A DNA stretch of 64,000 bases from Sipunculus nudus. Taxonomy: Eukaryota > Annelida > Sipuncula > Golfingiida > Sipunculidae. The notes beneath the pieces were generated by a model, which worked only from the letters and a program-made list of their open reading frames with translations, ran no database searches and was not told the origin of the DNA. Where the stretch lies: the NCBI GenBank assembly GCA_026874595.1, contig CM049322.1:43214840-43278839 (forward strand), written 5' to 3'. Each line of letters begins with the position of its first letter. Position 1 is the stretch's first letter. Position numbers and translations under genes: made by a program. This document shows, piece by piece, positions 37,401-47,816 of the stretch.

Positions 37401-37774
37401 AGACAATATCAAATTAGGCAAGCATATCTTATGTTAATTGGTTTGTCTACAGACCGATTAACGTTATCTACACTAAAACAAATCTAAATGTCCTGATTTT
37501 AGACTCGAGTACTCATTTATAAGTACTGGGTTCTCGAGTACACGAGCACTATTTTTGACACTAGAATTAAAATTATCGTGTTTCTTTATTTGCACAGAAA
37601 GACGATCCCACCGACGTGGAAGCAAATGTGAAATGCTGTAGCGCCACCTGGTCGCCGTCCAAAAAATCAGAGAAGACCCATCTGATTGACCGCTGGTCAC
37701 GTGTTGCTTTTCCCCTGATGTTTTTCATTTTCAATATATTTTACTGGTCAGCATATTACATAATTATTTTGTAG
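23445..37774 (+). CDS. Cys-loop ligand-gated anion channel subunit (glycine/glutamate/GABA-gated chloride channel type)
   Basis: Eight exons chain in phase to 413 codons: 23445-23479, 24287-24462, 25026-25093, 26952-27172, 27936-28018, 32491-32628, 34204-34547 and 37598-37774. The product has a signal peptide (about 1-20), an extracellular ligand domain with FFRQTW (100-105), the Cys loop C174-C188 with FP.D, and a second cysteine pair C234-C245 (DCTKRYVTGDFSC) typical of glycine and glutamate-gated chloride channels. M1 lies at about 257-281, M2 at 286-308 opening with PAR, M3 at 316-340 and M4 at 391-411. PAR before M2 is the usual anion-selectivity motif. Five subunits form a plasma-membrane channel; the ligand cannot be told from sequence. 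The M3-M4 loop is short, about 50 residues. Exon sizes 68/221/83/138 equal those of vertebrate GABA-A receptor genes. Confidence 0.92.
23763..23837. repeat. (TA)n microsatellite within the receptor gene's first intron
   Basis: TA tract followed by further imperfect TA, ATGT and GT stretches to about 23945. Confidence 0.95.
24287..24462 (+). CDS. Receptor gene exon 2
   Basis: The acceptor is TTTGCATTTAG with a strong pyrimidine tract and the donor is GTAACA in phase 1. It encodes the end of the leader, a Ser/Thr-rich stretch and the start of the ligand domain. Confidence 0.8.
25026..25093 (+). CDS. Receptor gene exon 3
   Basis: A 68-bp exon between a TATAG acceptor and a GTGAGC donor encoding VSTTVYIDFLLAHLSVYSEA plus two residues, the first beta strands of the ligand domain. 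Confidence 0.9.
26952..27172 (+). CDS. Receptor gene exon 4
   Basis: A 221-bp exon (CCAG acceptor, GTAAGA donor, phase 2) containing the FFRQTW and LWVPDTFLVNE ligand-site strands and DPDGTIVYS. Confidence 0.93.
27936..28018 (+). CDS. Receptor gene exon 5 (Cys loop)
   Basis: An 83-bp exon (TTTCAG acceptor, GTAAGT donor) encoding the Cys loop CEFLLQKFPHDNQTC, with an N-glycosylation sequon NQT inside it. Confidence 0.93.
28041..28229. repeat. (TA)n, then (AAT)n/(ATT)n inverted repeat in intron 5
   Basis: TA tract 28041-28087, then an AAT run that switches to ATT at about 28180, each about 45 bp and mutually complementary. Confidence 0.95.
28974..30311. mobile_element. TA-flanked inverted-repeat element nested in the hAT element
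   Basis: Ends TAGTGAAACC and (complement) CAGTGAAACC, each next to TA, suggest a Tc1/mariner-type non-autonomous element. Both subterminal regions carry GGGGCGGAYACCCCGC blocks. No transposase is present. Confidence 0.55.
29081..29242. mobile_element. 162-bp MITE with TTA target duplication
   Basis: Roughly 30-bp inverted ends start AGGCCCGGCCACACCGAAC on the left and AGGCCTGGCCACACCGAAC on the right. TTA flanks both sides (29078-29080, 29243-29245). A 3-bp TTA duplication suggests PIF/Harbinger. Confidence 0.75.
30380..30765 (+). pseudogene. LINE fragment, end of the reverse transcriptase ORF
   Basis: The plus strand reads KKAIRIITNSKYNAHTKPIF, KSLKILKINDIFRLNILKFY, and after stops further blocks including CLRNIIPKVINETD and THSLQG. 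These are C-terminal blocks of jockey/CR1-like non-LTR retrotransposon ORF2. In-frame stops show it is dead. It lies inside the hAT element. Confidence 0.7.
31427..31480. repeat. (TA)n microsatellite
   Basis: TA tract near the right end of the hAT element. Confidence 0.9.
32005..32160 (-). repeat. TRIM 3' LTR
   Basis: A 156-bp terminal repeat. It has the better-preserved polymerase III-like boxes. Confidence 0.8.
32280..32435 (-). repeat. TRIM 5' LTR
   Basis: A 156-bp terminal repeat, roughly 85-90% like its partner. The B-box is altered to GGTTGGAA. Confidence 0.8.
32491..32628 (+). CDS. Receptor gene exon 6
   Basis: A 138-bp exon (ATGCAG acceptor, GTAAGC donor) encoding SYGQTADNIVYEW, ligand-site loop B, and the first cysteine of the loop C pair. 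Confidence 0.93.
33440..34060 (-). pseudogene. LINE 3' end with (TAAA)n tail
   Basis: The minus strand encodes GPKVWNSLSNESKSAITCAS and FKKRIKLEIL before a stop. This resembles the usual end of CR1/jockey-like ORF2 (GPK.WN.LP, SFK..LK). An AT-rich 3' region then ends in TAAA repeats at 33470-33441, a typical LINE tail. It lies in receptor intron 6. Confidence 0.65.
34204..34547 (+). CDS. Receptor gene exon 7 (M1-M3)
   Basis: A 344-bp exon (TTTCAG acceptor, GTAAGA donor, phase 0) holding the second loop C cysteine, M1, the M2 pore helix starting PARVSLSLLTVLTITTQ, and M3. Vertebrate homologues usually split this region with a further intron. Confidence 0.93.
36220..36345 (-). pseudogene. LINE reverse transcriptase fragment
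   Basis: The minus strand reads SKLLEKVVAARLNKHLEDNN followed by LIKPYQ. This is the conserved 'SK.LEK....L..hL..n.l....Q' block of non-LTR RT. It is an isolated fragment in receptor intron 7. Confidence 0.65.
37598..37774 (+). CDS. Receptor gene exon 8 (loop, M4, stop)
   Basis: Follows a GCACAG acceptor. It encodes a short basic and acidic loop with a CC pair, then DRWSRVAFPLMFFIFNIFYW (M4), ending at TAG 37772-37774. Confidence 0.9.
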   Translation, partial: KDDPTDVEANVKCCSATWSPSKKSEKTHLIDRWSRVAFPLMFFIFNIFYWSAYYIIIL

Positions 37775-37777
37775 ACT

Positions 37778-37783
37778 AATAAA
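37778..37783 (+). terminator. Possible polyadenylation signal of the receptor gene
   Basis: AATAAA three bases after the stop codon. It would give an unusually short 3' UTR, so a later signal may be used instead. Confidence 0.35.
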
Positions 37784-37894
37784 AATATATAAGGTGAAAA
37801 ATAAAGAGATGTTGACACAAACGTGTAAACAAAATACAGGCTGCCCAATTTGTAGTCTTTCAGGGTATATTTTCGTGAACCGTGATATCTGAAC

Positions 37895-38334
37895 TGGGCC
37901 ATTTTCAAATTTTATTTGTTTATTTTGTGAAAGAGTATGCGGGCGAGGAAAATGACAATTGTAAAACAACAAAGATATTTGTTTAATTTCCACGCCTTAA
38001 AATCATACATTTTAGGATACTTGAATGGCAACTCGAGCTGAAAAAAAAAACAGACCTAGGAATCCTAAAATTCAGGTTCATTCTCTAACCAGTCGCAGTA
38101 AAATTATATCAGCAACAAAATGTTAGGTCCAATTTTGTAGGCTTAGGTTCTGTGTACTTTTCTTAATACTGTATTACATAAAAAAAATCCCTGGAGCACA
38201 TAGTATACCTACGCCATAGTATATATATGCTTTAATTTATGGCTGCTACATCGCACTGACCAAACAGAATGTTTATTTTCATCTCACAGAGATCTCCTTA
38301 ATGTAATATATTAAAAGAAATCGAGTGAAAAGAT

Positions 38335-38380
<46 letters not shown>

Positions 38381-39095
38381 TTTCAATTATTTTTTGTGGC
38401 ACTGGTCGCGCCCGCTGCAACATTTAATTCCACTTGTGTCAAGGAGTAAGCAAATGGTTTTAGAATTGAATATTATCATAGAAAAAATATTTTAAAAGAA
38501 AATGTACTATTTAAGTACGTTTAACGTATGTGAACTGGTTTTTCTTGCATTCTTGCATATATGTCTTGCCCTTCATTTCGTTGTTTGTATTCCACATGAA
38601 TTTGTGATGTAGAGGATTTCGATTGATTTTGTTATTAAAATATCTAGTGGCATAATCATTAGACCTGTGACATCCGGGTTTTCTTTGTTCAAGGAATGTG
38701 CTACACCATTTTCAAATTATATTTGTTTATTTTGTGACAGAGTATGCTGGCGAAGAAAATGATAATTGTAAAACTGCAAACTGCCTTAAAATAAAACATA
38801 TTAGCATACTTTAATGGCAATTTCGAGCTGGAAAAAAAACAGACCTAGGAGTCCTAAAGCTCAAGTTTATTCTCCAACCAGCCGCAGTATAACTATATCA
38901 GGAACAAACATTTTAGGTCTCATACTTGCAGCCTTGTATACATATTTCGCCCTTCATTTCGTCATTTTTATTTCACATAAATATGTGATGTAGAGGAGTT
39001 CAATTGATTTTGTTATTGAAATATCTTGCGGTATAATCATTAGACCTGTCACTTGCGGGTTTCCTTTGGTCAGGGAATGTGCTACAACCCCTCCT
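37895..39095. repeat. Tandem duplication just downstream of the receptor gene
   Basis: Segments at 37898-38170 and 38565-38710 recur at 38705-38940 and 38945-39090 with substitutions and an internal size difference. Shared blocks include TTTATTTGTTTATTTTGTGA, ACAGACCTAGGA and TGTGATGTAGAGGA. Confidence 0.75.
38337..38379. repeat. (TA)n microsatellite
   Basis: TA dinucleotide tract inside the duplicated region, present in only one copy. Confidence 0.95.
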
Positions 39096-39399
39096 CCCCC
39101 CCCCCCCAATTCCCCCGCACCGCCCACTCCCCTCCCGTAAATTATATTTATTGGATCTACGCCCCAGTCCTTCCATGTTCCATGTAGTTTCAATTGTCAC
39201 AAGTGCATTTGAATGTTATATGAGAAATATCTAATGCTGATGTTATGTGATACAAACATATATCCTCGCAAAATGAACGATTTATGTTAATTTATGTTGT
39301 AATTGCATATGGTATGTTTTGTCTGGAAAAATTCCTTCATCTATAACTTTTTTTTAAATAAAAAAAACACACGCATAACTCATATTTTATTGCTCTTCC

Positions 39400-40350
39400 C
39401 ATGGCGTGACAACGGATTGATTTTTTTTTTTTTTTGATTTTTTTTTAAGGTGTGTATACGTTCAGTTCGTTTGAAGTCGCATTAGAACTTTCCTTTCTTG
39501 CATAAACTGGAAATTTGTTTTATACGGAACTGAACACCTCTTTATCTGAACACGGTTTACCATGGAAGAATCCAACGGATTCGGCTCAGGTGTTCCGAAT
39601 AGGGGTCTCTAGTTTGTGCTGACGCCTAGCGTGCGAAGCTTTTACTAAATCTGAACATTAAAACAATAATATTTGTAGATCAGTATTTTTAAGGATAAAT
39701 ACGTTTTATATGAGTGTTTTGCTCAGTTTCATTATAGATATAGAGTGAAAGGTTTTCCATTAGATATTTCAAATATAATAAATCGCCAAATTATTGAGTG
39801 CCCCCCCCCCCCTCCCCCACCCCCCACCCCCAAAAAAAAAAAGAAAACTTTGAGAGATGGCGCCATCTTTGTGTAATGATGGTAACTATTTTCCATAAGG
39901 AAAAAAAGGGTTACCTGGAATGTTAACAGAAGTATGCATTTTTAAATACAGGTATAAATCTTCTTCTGAATGATTATATAAAATATAAGAAAGGCATACG
40001 CTGTAATTAATACCTTTTTCGTGTGACACGGGAACGTAGTTCGGAAATAATGTAAAGGCAACAGCTTCTTTATGGTAATCAAGTTTCATTCTCCAAACAT
40101 ACGCCCATCATGTCTTAACTGTCTGTGTGTATAAAGGACAATATAACATTTATCCATTAGAAGTTTAACAAACCCATATGTTATTAAATAATTATCAATA
40201 TAACTAATGGATCGACCCCTTCTGGATATTGCAATCATTAAGAAAAATGGTATGTGCGAAAATACGCTTTTAGGATCTTTTCGGTAATAGGCGGCGAGAA
40301 AGTCGTCTGCTTCGGTCAGGGTCACAAGGTTACACCGACACATTAATTTT
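39400..40350. other. No gene recognised
   Basis: Poly-T, poly-C and AT-rich sequence. A phrase pair near 39530-39600 (CTGAACACCTC, CAGGTGTTCCGAATAGG) resembles element debris. Confidence 0.4.
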
Positions 40351-40519
40351 CCCTCTTTGTAATGTTTAACATATCTGCATATTGCTCATATACAGACCGA
40401 GATTCTTGTCATTCCTGTTTCAGTTCCAGGTCGCAAGTCTCCCGCTCTATCTATTTTTGGCCAGAAAATGCTACCATGTGTACCTCGATTTCGAGTAATA
40501 ATGCAGTTCACATCCACGC

Positions 40520-40805
40520 CGGTCGGTCTTTTTACCGAGCGCTACCGAGCGTACCGAGCGCTAGCGCTCGGTAGACTTTTTACCGAGCGCTACCCTGGAT
40601 TCACACCAGGCATCGCTCTGACCAGCGTGGACTACCGAGCGCTCGGACTTTTTACCGAGCGCTACCCTGCCCTAACAACGGGCAGTGTTTTTACATACTC
40701 GGGACTACCGAGCGTTAGGGAGTTTTTACCGAGCGCTACCATTGCGCACATGACAACTATTTTTTTTTTACCAAATTCAGCACAAAACACCATATTTAGT
40801 ATAAA
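40520..40805 (+). mobile_element. TACCGAGCGCT element, left arm of inverted pair
   Basis: It starts GGTCGGTCTTTTTACCGAGC and holds about nine copies of ACCGAGCG or its complement in 220 bp, including a perfect 22-bp palindrome at 40552-40573 made of TACCGAGCGCT and its complement. It ends in a non-repetitive tail (GCGCACATGACAA, CACAAAACACCATATT) shared with the right arm. Confidence 0.7.
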
Positions 40806-40937
40806 AGCATGTTTCTTAGTTAATCCAGCATACAAAATAATTAACGATGTCTACACCCTGGATGAGATCGATGATTTCTCACCAAACTTGTAACAACTTT
40901 TACATAATTTTTTTAAATGACGGTTTGACGGTTATAT

Positions 40938-40940
<3 letters not shown>

Positions 40941-40996
<56 letters not shown>

Positions 40997-41309
40997 ATAT
41001 ATATATATGTATGTATATATATATATGCCTATATATTTATAAAGATATATATATAAATATTACGATAAACATACATATAAATTCGACATATATAAGTGTA
41101 ATTACATTTATTCATATATCACTAGGCCTATATAAATATAATATATAATTTAAAATTACATATTTACATATTTACAAAGAGAGAGAAAAAGAGAGAAGAA
41201 CCGGAATAAGAGGGAATGTAACCAAAAATACATATATATTAAATGAGGGTATGTTATATTATAAAAATTAATATACGATTTACTGCTGATATATAGATTA
41301 CATATATAA

Positions 41310-41376
<67 letters not shown>
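40941..41376. repeat. (TA)n-rich spacer between the two arms
   Basis: TA tracts at 40941-40992 and 41318-41376 with imperfect TA/TG sequence between them. Confidence 0.9.
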
Positions 41377-41381
<5 letters not shown>

Positions 41382-41454
41382 GAGAGAGAGAATGAGTGGG
41401 AAAGATAACATAAGCAATGCTTATTCATGTTATATAAACAAATACAATGTAAAT

Positions 41455-41880
41455 AATTGAATATGATATTTTGTGTTGAATGCGGTTAAAACTACATAAT
41501 TTGTCATGTGCGAGATGGTAGCGCTCTGTAGTCCCAAGATGCTTAAAGTATGTAAGAACACTTCCCGTTGTATAAGAGCAGGGTAGCGCTCGGTAAAAAG
41601 TCCCCAGCGCTCGGTAGCCCCATTTGGTTCAGAGCAATTACGGGTGTGACCCCAGGGGTAGCGCTCGGTAAAAAGTCCGAGCGCTCGGTAGTCCACGCTG
41701 GTCAAAGTGATGCCTGGTGTGAATCCAGGGGTAGCGCTCGGTAAAAAGTCCGAGCGCTCGGTAGTCCACGCTGGTCAAAGTGATGCCTGGTGTGAATCCA
41801 GGGAAGCGCTCGGTAAAAAGTCCTACCGAGCGCTAGCGCTCGGTACGCTCGGTAGCGCTCGGTAAAAAGACCGACCCGTC
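41455..41880 (-). mobile_element. TACCGAGCGCT element, right arm of inverted pair
   Basis: Reverse-complement copy of the 40.5-kb element, longer because an internal unit of about 105 bp is tandemly repeated. That unit contains GGATTCACACCAGGCATCAC, CAGCGTGGACTACCGAGCGC and ACTTTTTACCGAGCGCT. The 22-bp palindrome recurs at 41824-41845. Confidence 0.7.
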
Positions 41881-42364
41881 CACGCCACCAGGTGGCGCCA
41901 CTGGCCGATGCGGTGGCCACGAAAATAGGTCCCTCTGTCGGCCAACCTCTGGCTCTCTATTTAAGCGTTCTAAAACAACCAGACCTAAAATAGGTCATTA
42001 TTTATGCTCATCCCTCAAATACAGTCCCCTTACTTGCCATTTTTTTTACGCGAGATGCACCCAGTGACCCCGGCCCTGCCCTTTTGCCCGGTCCTATCAA
42101 TTAGGTCGACACGTTTGCCAGGGATGCAATATGGCGGTGTTACCTTGCTGCAGTCTTGCAGCGCTGACATATATAGTAAACAATACAAGCGCTGCAGCCT
42201 CTGGCGGGGAGAGTCTATACTATCTAAGTTTGTACGGATCCGTACAGACCCTCAGACACGTATATGCCTTGTGAAGCGTGAGGACACCAAACAAACCCCA
42301 CATATTATAATTGTTACAGATGCTTAGACTCCATTGGGACCAAAACTTTTGCTGGATGATCAGC

Positions 42365-42670
42365 ATTAATAAAGTATGGGCACTTACTCTGGATGAAGTC
42401 AGATATTGCATCGTCTCCGTCTGGCCGATGGCGCTTTCCGGTTGGAACAACCAATAGGAATTTAGCATCATCGACAACAAGCGATGTATGATGGGAAGGA
42501 TGCTTATGAAAATATGGTCTATCCTAGTGCACGGCACTGGCATTCCCGGGAAAAGCCCCCCTGAATTCATCTTTTGCATAGATTGCCCACCTAATTTGAA
42601 TGGGATTCCTTTTCCGGCTGTGTTCAGTTGGCATGCAACATCTGAACCCCGGCAGTTCAAAGGATAAAAA
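42365..42670 (-). other. Unidentified open region with acceptor and donor
   Basis: On the minus strand a frame of about 95 codons is open between a GGGTTCAG acceptor (about 42640) and an AGA|GTAAGT donor at about 42386. A second minus-strand frame in the same place is nearly open and contains VVDDAKFLLVVPTGKRHRPD. No family was recognised. It may be a lone exon or transposon debris. Confidence 0.25.
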
Positions 42671-44389
42671 AACATTTACAGGCGCACATAAAGGTGATAT
42701 ATCGATTTAATTTGAAACATAAAAAGTTTATTTCTATATATAAATACAAGATTGTTTCTCTATCTCACAACAAGCAGTGGTAATTCATGTTACAGGTCCT
42801 TCAATGAACGGCAGGGTGAACTCTCACCGCCAGACGGTCGGACTCCGTATCACAGATAAATGGAGTCCGTACGTGGCGGACTAGGTGTAACCACAAACCT
42901 CACACAGATGACACACAGCAGACCAAAAGAGCGTGAACTGTTCACTGCATTTTGTTAAAGGTGGCCCTTATTGACACAAGGGGTGTGTCAATAAGGTCCA
43001 GCTTATTGACACACGGTTTAACTGCGCATGTGTCAAATCTGTCACACTCCCGCTAGATGGCAGGGCATTCACCGTGTGTCACTATCAACCCCCGTCGAGA
43101 TATACCCGAAATCGTGTGTCAATAACGGGAGTTGTTGTTATTATAGCAGGTCTTAATTACCGGGCCGTGTAGGAGAAGTGGTAGCTTTGGACTAATCAGG
43201 TGTTACCATTGGGGTCCTTTGATCTCTGACACAAATGTTTAACATTTATAATAGTTTATTACTTTCATCGCCTAGGAATATTAATTAGTTTAAAACCTAT
43301 TTTTACCAGGCGGGGTACTACTAATTTCGGGGATGAAAATTACATCCCTGATGAAAATTATTTAACTAATTTCAAAATTTTAAATATATTCAACGATTTA
43401 AAAATAAAATATAATTTACATACATATATCTCGTTTTATTCAATATCATTTTTCTAATCAGAAAATAATAAACAAGGATAATAGGAACAAATAAGCTTTA
43501 TTGAAATTAATACAAAATATAGTAAGTTAATCATAGTTTTTTATTACTAAATATACAAACTCTATAAGCACATCGATACTGAATAATTAAAAAAATTGCT
43601 ATTAACCTGGAGAAGTGGATACTTTATTACTCTAATTTTAATTGAGACGTGATTACTGAGAATTTTGTCACATTCTTCTTTATGAGATGTATACTTTTCC
43701 AGATTTTCACGATGTAAAATGGACATGTTCAAAATCAGAGAAACAAACCGAAAATGAAATTGGCTAAGTTACTACGAGCCATGGAATGGTCATATCTTTA
43801 TCAACAACTCATCATCGTGGCCTGATCGATTATAGAATAACGCGTCTTACTTTAACAAACTTTACCCTATAGCCAAAGATCAGAATGGGGTTCGAAAAGG
43901 TCGCTCCTGTCCTGATCATATTTTTTAGTTACTTCATTATTATAAGTAATCGTTTGCCTCAAGGAATAGAAACACGTCGCCCTAGTAAGTGCATGGGCAT
44001 GTGCATGCATGCAGGAAAAAAGCTGTTGATGGGTAAATATAGGAATCTACTCTTCACTCGCGGCTGTTTGGACTAAAAATTGATTACAAATCTATAACAC
44101 CATAAAAAAGTTTATACAGTAGTTATTCAGCTTATGTATGATTAAGTAATCATATTTTCACAAATTGGTTTGAGTTACTATGTGAGGTACAAGGCGATAT
44201 AATCCGCCACGCTGTTTAATATATATGTATTAACGGCTTAGCAGAAAAAATAAAAAGCCTTATGTCGGTATTAAATCCATTTTTATGGCCTAAAAGTTCT
44301 GATTTCCAAGCGCCTGCTAGATTGTAATCTCTTGGTCTAGTATTGAGCAAGTTTAAGAATTTTAAGGATACTATACTTATATGACCCCT

Positions 44390-45860
44390 TTACAAATTTA
44401 AATACTATGATGATAGTAACAGTCCTATAGATTATGCGTCTGAGTTATGGGGATATGCATAAACCCCGTCATGTGATAAAATTCAAAACAGACCTCTCCG
44501 TTACCTTTTTTAGTGTTCACAGGTCCTGCATGTGTAATTGCTGCTCTAAAAGAGACATTGGTTATTTAACATGTAGATATCATTTGATTGAGATGTTACG
44601 GTTTTGGAATCACTATGGATTACACAAGTCTAACCAAGAAAGTATTCATATTGGATTATAACCTTGCAAGTCGCGGATAATTGACTGCTCAGATGCAAAG
44701 AAGTAAGATACTCGTATCCATTGATGTATATTAATACACACATATAATGAAATAGCGCCGCATTGCCAACGTAATCTGAACCAGAAGTTACGTTCTGATA
44801 ATCAACATAAACTGCTTGAACATTACCGATCAGTTCTGAAATTAAGATTTTTTTATCAGTTTATCAGCACTCAGTGCACGGCACATAATTAAGTATATAC
44901 GTAAAAAGTATATGGCCCGATCGACGACAGCAAAGTTCAGTACACTTGCTCGGCTTTGGTGTGAGATACTTGCGCTGAGAAGTGAAACTGACAGATTTCC
45001 GACACCATATATAGGCTGATACCACCAAATAAATAGAGGAACCTAAACACTGAAGCAAGGGGCTGTGTCATATGTAAAAACGGTGACGTCGAAGATGAGA
45101 GGCACAATGGTTTTGAATATTCTGCCTTTATTACGAACCCCTAACAATTCTGTATGATAAAACATCTTACACAATTACGCAGTTTCCTATACTTGATAAA
45201 ACAATTCAATTGGTTTAATTCATAAATTATAACGGTAAGACTTTGGTAGAATACTTGGTCCGCTGTTGGAACAAGTGTAAAAATTTACTTTTACGCCGTT
45301 AGAAAAAAGCACAACCCGTACACTCTAATGATGAGAGAAAACAAGAGAAACATTTAGTCACTCCAGACTTAGTAGTTTAGAGATGGAAACTTTATCACAT
45401 ATTTTTGGAATTGTTCTCTTGTCGCTAACTTGTGGTTTAAAATACAAGAGGTTTTGAATAATTCGTCATTAAACTCCTCTGTTAAGTTTTCAGTATCTGA
45501 AGTTTTGTTAGGTTAAATCGTACATAGATGGTTAAATATGCTAACACTGGTTGCTAAAATGTATGTTTGTAATTGCAGATGTCTCAAAATGTTACCGAAC
45601 TATCATGGATGTATAAGCTATGTTAAGCAGATTTATTCAACATATGATGTAATCGCTAAGAAACTTTGAGGAGGTAAATTAACTCAAAATTATTCAAAAT
45701 GGGAAAACCTTACCGACCTGCTCTCCTCTACATGAATAATCTTCACGATTCAATGTAAATTGTTATTGAAATATTAATTTCTATATGTATGTTTGTATGT
45801 ATGTACTGTTACGTTATGCATGTACTACGTTTCTGTAATAAAAAAAAGAAAGAAAATCAA
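44390..45860 (+). pseudogene. L1/Tx1-like LINE 3' portion
   Basis: Across frame breaks the plus strand reads PIDYASELWGYA, CRYHLIEMLRFWNHYG, then ETLSHIFWNCSLVANLWFKI, and finally LPNYHGCISYVKQIYS and AKKL...KWENL. It ends in an A-rich tail at about 45836-45860. This order (LYG.E.WG, R..MLRFW, E...H.FW.C..V..LWF) is typical of ORF2 C-termini. Many stops; inactive. Confidence 0.65.
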
Positions 45861-46720
45861 AACAATTCATCATATATGCTATATAAAATATAAACAATTA
45901 ATATACACAATATAAACATGTTAAGATACGGACACAAACATGCATACATATTTTTATTATATACAAAATATACCGTACATAAATATTCAAGCAAGTTCCA
46001 TATAAAATTAAATATTCCAATACAGTCTTCTTCAGTATCATCCTTCTCGACCTCTGAACAGTGTTTCCTAATGCATGCCCTGCCATGCAGGGGCCCTGGA
46101 TTAGGTGAATATATGCAACTAGAGAATTTTTAAAGGCTTGTTTCATTTATTATCTTTGACGCATTATTTTCAAATTGTTATTATTCTATAATAAGAAGAA
46201 ATGGATATCTATATAAGAAAAACTACCATATTTGATATGTATTGACTAAATGTGCTCAAATTAGTCAAATATATATAGCTTGTACAATGCAATGCAACGT
46301 TTTTTTAGCGACTTTATCAATATCAACGTCATGCATAACGTTGGTATAGATCAAAGTTTGAGCCGATAAATTCGACTTAGGATACACAATGACTCTCAAA
46401 CAACACCACCTTTCATAAATTGCTTATTTTTTTGTAAAATTATACATCTCCTTTATATTACAGAGTATTACTTTTGTTTATAATTTGCGTTAAAGATGGA
46501 AAATAGGCCACTGACAAAAAAAATTAAATACACAATTACCCTGGAAAACCTCTGTTACAATAAGGCAAAAGAAACGTCTTCGCAATGATAAAAAAAACAC
46601 CACATTTCATGACGCCTAATTTCCCTGGTAGCCTTTGAAGTTACCTTGCCCTTTGATCTAGGACACCAGTGATCAAAGTGATTAATTGGGGCAACGGTGC
46701 GCCAGCTTATTTGCGGTACG
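45861..46720. other. No gene recognised
   Basis: AT-rich sequence without supported exons, lying inside the TTAA-flanked element. Confidence 0.4.
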
Positions 46721-47247
46721 CTTGACTGACCACTGGTGACACACGGTAACCGAGACTCTCAATTCTAAGTACCCGAGACTGCAAAGCATGGTAACCGAGA
46801 CTTCCAAATCGAGGTAACCGAGACTTTCGGACCGTGTGTCAATAAGCACTCCGTTAAAGTAAGGAAACTGAAGTGGAAATGGACGACTGTAGGTATCAAT
46901 TTATGGAATAATTATGATAATGGTGCGACTAGAGAATCCGTGCCTTCCCACTACAGATTCCGTGAACATAGAGCACATCTCTTCCAAATGTCTCTAATGA
47001 TACATACCCCTATAAAGTTCCCTCATGAATACATGTCAGCACTGTATAAGCATACTCCCCTCAATTATTATCCAAACACATCACGACACGGCGCGCCCAC
47101 ATCATTCCCCTTACGCCATGTTCCACATTCACAACATGTTTGGCAAAATTTATACAAACCCTGGTGAAACCAACACCTGCCATGGGGCTCCTCGGGGATT
47201 TCTCATGATCACGCCGCACGTTCCTTTAAACACTCGTGCATGACATA

Positions 47248-47520
47248 GGGCGGGGGGGGGGGGGGGGGGGGTCTCCCCCCATTATTACTAACTGACATAT
47301 TTACTTTTACGTTTCAGACATTAAAGGGGGGGGGGGGGGTCTCCCCCCATTATTACTATCTTACTCACATATTTACATGTAGGTTTCAGACAGCAAGGGG
47401 TTGGGGGGGGGGGGGGGGGGTTGGGGGGTCTCCCCCCATTATTACTATCTTACATATTTACATGTACGTTTCAGACAGCAAGGGGGGGTTGGGGGGGGGG
47501 GGGTCTCCCCCCAAATTAAC
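47248..47520. repeat. G-rich minisatellite, four units
   Basis: The unit of about 70-88 bp has a run of 9-20 G, TCTCCCCCCATTATTACT, then an ACATATTTACATG and GTTTCAGACA segment. G runs of 9 or more repeat four times on the plus strand. Confidence 0.9.
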
Positions 47521-47816
47521 AGGGAATATATTATTCACATAGGTCCATATTTTTAAACCATTTACCTTTTTCTTTCATTGCACACCTGCTCTTCCATCTT
47601 CATGAACCGTCACGGGGATGAATGTAAAATGATATTCTCAACTTATGATGCTGTCAACTTATAACATATGTACAAGCCGGCTATGTTACAAATATGCACA
47701 CACATCTCAACTCACTATCCACAAAAGTGGCAGCTGGCTTTGCTGCACTTCCCGTTATACGGGGTTTTAACGGATTTCAAAAATGCACTAAACGAATTCT
47801 GCCCCTGATGCCATAA

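Larger units (their letters stand above)
42959..46853. mobile_element. TTAA-flanked composite DNA element with subterminal repeats
   Basis: TTAA lies at both ends (42955-42958, 46854-46857). The left end AGGTGGCCCTTATTGACACA matches the complement of the right end, CGGAGTGCTTATTGACACA. TTATTGACACA motifs recur in both orientations near each end, and GGTAACCGAGACT recurs three or four times near the right end. A TTAA duplication suggests a piggyBac-like class, but no transposase was found and the ends are not canonical. Confidence 0.4.
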
